Origin: an uncultured Bacilli bacterium
Lineage (GTDB): Bacteria > Bacillota_I > Bacilli_A > RF39 > UBA660
Reading direction: 5' to 3'
Assembly (NCBI GenBank): GCA_934130405.1
Contig: CAKOXX010000019.1
Location: forward strand, 1-22,848
Length of the DNA stretch: 22,848 nt
A model generated the notes under the pieces. The model was not told where the DNA came from. It saw nothing but the letters and a program-made list of their open reading frames with translations, and searched no databases. The first letter of the stretch is position 1; each line of letters begins with the position of its first letter. The translations under genes were made by a program, and so were the position numbers. Below, one piece after another: positions 21,755 to 22,848 of the stretch.

Positions 21755-21912
21755 TGGTTTTATTCACTGTACCGGATTTTCTTACAAAATTTGCAACAAG
21801 AATTAACAATTTTATTAATAGATATAGTAGTAATCCTATTTTTTGGGTTGTCTTATTGATTGGTTTACTTGCTGTTACCTATAGTGCTATTACAGCTTTG
21901 AGTAATAAATAA
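21754..21912 (+). CDS. 52-residue single-pass membrane peptide
   Basis: Encodes MVLFTVPDFLTKFATRINNF, a polar stretch INRYSSNP, then a hydrophobic helix IFWVVLLIGLLAVTYSAITAL (about 29-49) and SNK at the end. The ATG overlaps the TGA of the DUF308 gene by one base; an in-frame GTG at 21751 is nearer the ribosome-binding site GAGGAGG (21737-21743). A terminator begins 2 bases after the stop, so it is a defined last gene of the gpsA operon. The N-terminal amphipathic part followed by one helix could be a membrane-bound regulator or a small partner of the neighbouring membrane proteins. No family recognised. Confidence 0.65.
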   Translation: MVLFTVPDFLTKFATRINNFINRYSSNPIFWVVLLIGLLAVTYSAITALSNK

Positions 21913-21913
21913 C

Positions 21914-21944
21914 AAGTTTGTTCTTTAAATGAGCAAACTTTTTT
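21914..21944 (+). terminator. Terminator of the gpsA operon
   Basis: AAGTTTGTTC (21914-21923) pairs with GAGCAAACTT (21931-21940; one G-T wobble) around a 7-base loop and ends in T to 21944. Confidence 0.9.
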
Positions 21945-21949
21945 AGTTC

Positions 21950-21978
21950 TTGCTAAAATTTAAATAAGATGCTATATT
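21950..21978 (+). promoter_or_regulatory. Sigma-A promoter of the Ntdp-type gene
   Basis: TTGCTA (21950-21955) and TATATT (21973-21978) are 17 bases apart. AAAGGAGA follows and serves the GTG start at 22006. Confidence 0.65.
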
Positions 21979-22005
21979 TTGCTTTAGAAAAGAAAGGAGA
22001 AAAAC

Positions 22006-22563
22006 GTGCAGAGATTAAAAGTAGGAAAAAGTTACATGATTCATAGTTATAAGCATAATGGTGTTATATATAAAGCTTGGGATCATGCTATTTTCTTAGA
22101 TTATATAAAAAAGTATGAAGTTTACGTCTTTGTTAACGATTGTGCTAGAGTAATGGAGATAGATGGTAGAAGTTGGAATACTAGGGAACCAGCCATTTTG
22201 TTTTTTTATAAAAATCATTGGTACAACGTAATTGCCCAATGTAAAGAAAGTGGTATTACTTATTATTGTAATTTAGCTAGCCCTGTACTTATTGAAGAGG
22301 GAGCCATTAAATATATCGACTATGATTTAGATGTAAAAGTCTTTAAAGATGGTGGATTCAAGATTTTGGACAGAAAAGAATATAATTATCATATGAAGAA
22401 AATGCAATATCCACCTTTATTAAATCAAGTAGTTTACGAAGAATTAGATGATTTAATAAAAAAAGTAAGAGCAAAGGAAGAATGTTTTTCTAAGGAATTA
22501 GTTAATAAGTATTATGAAATATATTTAGAAATGAAAAAAAATAATAAAATTATTAAAAAATAA
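22006..22563 (+). CDS. ntdp: DUF402 nucleoside tri-/diphosphate phosphatase (Ntdp/YgaC type)
   Basis: 185 residues. Signature segments: VGKSYMIHSYKHNG (6-19), GRSWNTREPAILFFY (54-68), WYNVIAQ, YYCNLASP (86-93), IKYIDYDLDVKVF (101-113, with Asp105, Asp107 and Asp109 as metal ligands) and YHMKKMQYPP (128-137). This is the standard order in the Gram-positive Ntdp family, metal-dependent phosphatases acting on nucleoside tri- and diphosphates; it also matches the FAU-1/DUF402 fold. The start is GTG, with AAAGGAGA at a normal distance. Monocistronic by promoter and terminator position. It is followed by the rRNA promoter region. Confidence 0.88.
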   Translation: MQRLKVGKSYMIHSYKHNGVIYKAWDHAIFLDYIKKYEVYVFVNDCARVMEIDGRSWNTREPAILFFYKNHWYNVIAQCKESGITYYCNLASPVLIEEGAIKYIDYDLDVKVFKDGGFKILDRKEYNYHMKKMQYPPLLNQVVYEELDDLIKKVRAKEECFSKELVNKYYEIYLEMKKNNKIIKK

Positions 22564-22581
22564 GTTGAAATTTTATAGAAA

Positions 22582-22637
22582 AAACTTTTTGAAATGACGA
22601 TATTTCTTAATAAAATAGTACTTTTTACAAAAAGTTT
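22582..22637. repeat. Spaced inverted repeat after the Ntdp gene
   Basis: Perfect 10-bp arms AAACTTTTTG (22582-22591) and CAAAAAGTTT (22628-22637) are 36 bases apart. The gap is long for a terminator; it may be part of an upstream activating region for the rRNA promoters or chance in A/T-rich DNA. Confidence 0.35.
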
Positions 22638-22657
22638 AATAAATTTTAGAAATAGTG

Positions 22658-22686
22658 TTGACTTTATCAAAAAGCTTTGTTAAAGT
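22658..22686 (+). promoter_or_regulatory. rRNA operon promoter P1
   Basis: TTGACT (22658-22663) and TAAAGT (22681-22686) are 17 bases apart. A/T-rich DNA just upstream could be an UP element. It is the first of two tandem promoters feeding the leader that follows. Confidence 0.7.
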
Positions 22687-22755
22687 AGTAAACGTCACTT
22701 GAGAAAAGTGATGAATGAGTCAACAAAAAAACAACAAAAAAGTTAAAAAAAGCTG

Positions 22756-22784
22756 TTGACAATATCAAAGTAATTTGATATATT
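22756..22784 (+). promoter_or_regulatory. rRNA operon promoter P2
   Basis: Consensus TTGACA (22756-22761) and TATATT (22779-22784) with a 17-base spacer. The -35 region resembles P1 (TTGAC followed by TATCAAA), as expected for duplicated rrn promoters. The transcript would start near 22791. Confidence 0.85.
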
Positions 22785-22790
22785 AGAAAC

Positions 22791-22848
22791 GCAACTGAAA
22801 AAGAAGCAACAATGTTCTTTGAAAACTAAGCAAAACGTCAATTGAATT
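22791..22848 (+). ncRNA. rRNA operon leader with boxA (16S gene expected just beyond the window)
   Basis: TGTTCTTTGAAAACT at 22813-22827 is the boxA-type antitermination sequence found in front of 16S rRNA genes of Bacillus-like bacteria, downstream of tandem strong promoters. The mature 16S gene itself is not in the window, which ends within the leader. No 16S sequence is seen, so only the leader is annotated. Confidence 0.8.

Noticed and set aside
22564..22637. Terminator for the Ntdp gene
   Set aside because: The only strong inverted repeat has a 36-base loop and lacks a clean T tract; it was listed as a repeat instead.
1..22848. Mycoplasma-type genetic code (TGA = Trp), suggested by the low GC
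   Set aside because: Trp is encoded by TGG, and TGA ends several genes (der, 13554-14606, 21110-21754).
1..22848. CRISPR array, insertion sequence, transposase or tRNA gene
   Set aside because: No regularly spaced repeats, transposase motifs, IS-type terminal repeats or cloverleaf sequences were seen by eye.

Overview
The window comes from a very AT-rich, endospore-forming member of the Firmicutes, most likely an uncultured Bacilli or Mollicutes-related lineage. The evidence is the end of an alpha/beta-type small acid-soluble spore protein (1-126), a full spoIVA (5709-7184, minus) and a spoVIF-like gene (15403-15642, minus). Codon choice is strongly A/T-biased, Shine-Dalgarno sites are AGGAGG-like, and TGA is used as a stop (for example der, the 13554-14606 hydrolase and the DUF308 gene), so the standard bacterial code applies. 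The left edge lies inside a conserved multi-copy spore-protein gene and the right edge inside an rRNA operon leader. Both are places where assemblies usually break, so this may be a complete contig.

Layout. (1) 1-388: spore protein end, a strong terminator and a possibly decayed micro-gene. (2) 389-5640, plus strand: two acetate kinase paralogues flank a JAMM (JAB/MPN) metalloprotease-like gene split by an in-frame TAA. NrnA-type phosphoesterase, the ribosome-assembly GTPase EngB/YsxC and an orphan 156-residue protein follow. (3) 5709-7184, minus: spoIVA, with a sigma-E-like promoter. (4) 7321-10752, plus: a tight four-gene operon of S41-like serine peptidase, HExxH protein, histidine phosphatase and a second HExxH protein. 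This is the most unusual set in the window. (5) 10825-13446, minus: a GNAT acetyltransferase, a broken Fur-family regulator and a YibE/YibF-type membrane pair. An imperfect direct repeat flanks the block, so it looks like an insertion. (6) 13554-15338: a DUF2974 (Mbeg1-like) alpha/beta hydrolase facing a protein-kinase-fold protein, their 3' ends overlapping. (7) 15403-17559, minus: spoVIF-like gene, a SHOCT-type small protein, the ribosome GTPase Der and a small Cro/CI-type regulator. (8) 17710-18974, plus: LiaF-like and DUF975 membrane proteins. (9) 19033-21912, plus: gpsA, a VanZ-RDD fusion, a DUF308 protein and a 52-residue membrane peptide. (10) 22006-22563: Ntdp-type (DUF402) nucleotide phosphatase. 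(11) 22658-22848: tandem rRNA promoters and a boxA leader.

How the parts fit. Housekeeping genes (acetate kinase, NrnA, EngB, Der, GpsA, Ntdp) are interleaved with sporulation genes and an envelope-protein set next to a small regulator. Intergenic space is very compact. Several intrinsic terminators start inside the last codons of the gene they end, and one terminator loop carries the -35 box of the next promoter.

All assignments were made by reading the sequence; no database search was run. Promoters and terminators were found by eye and have not been tested.
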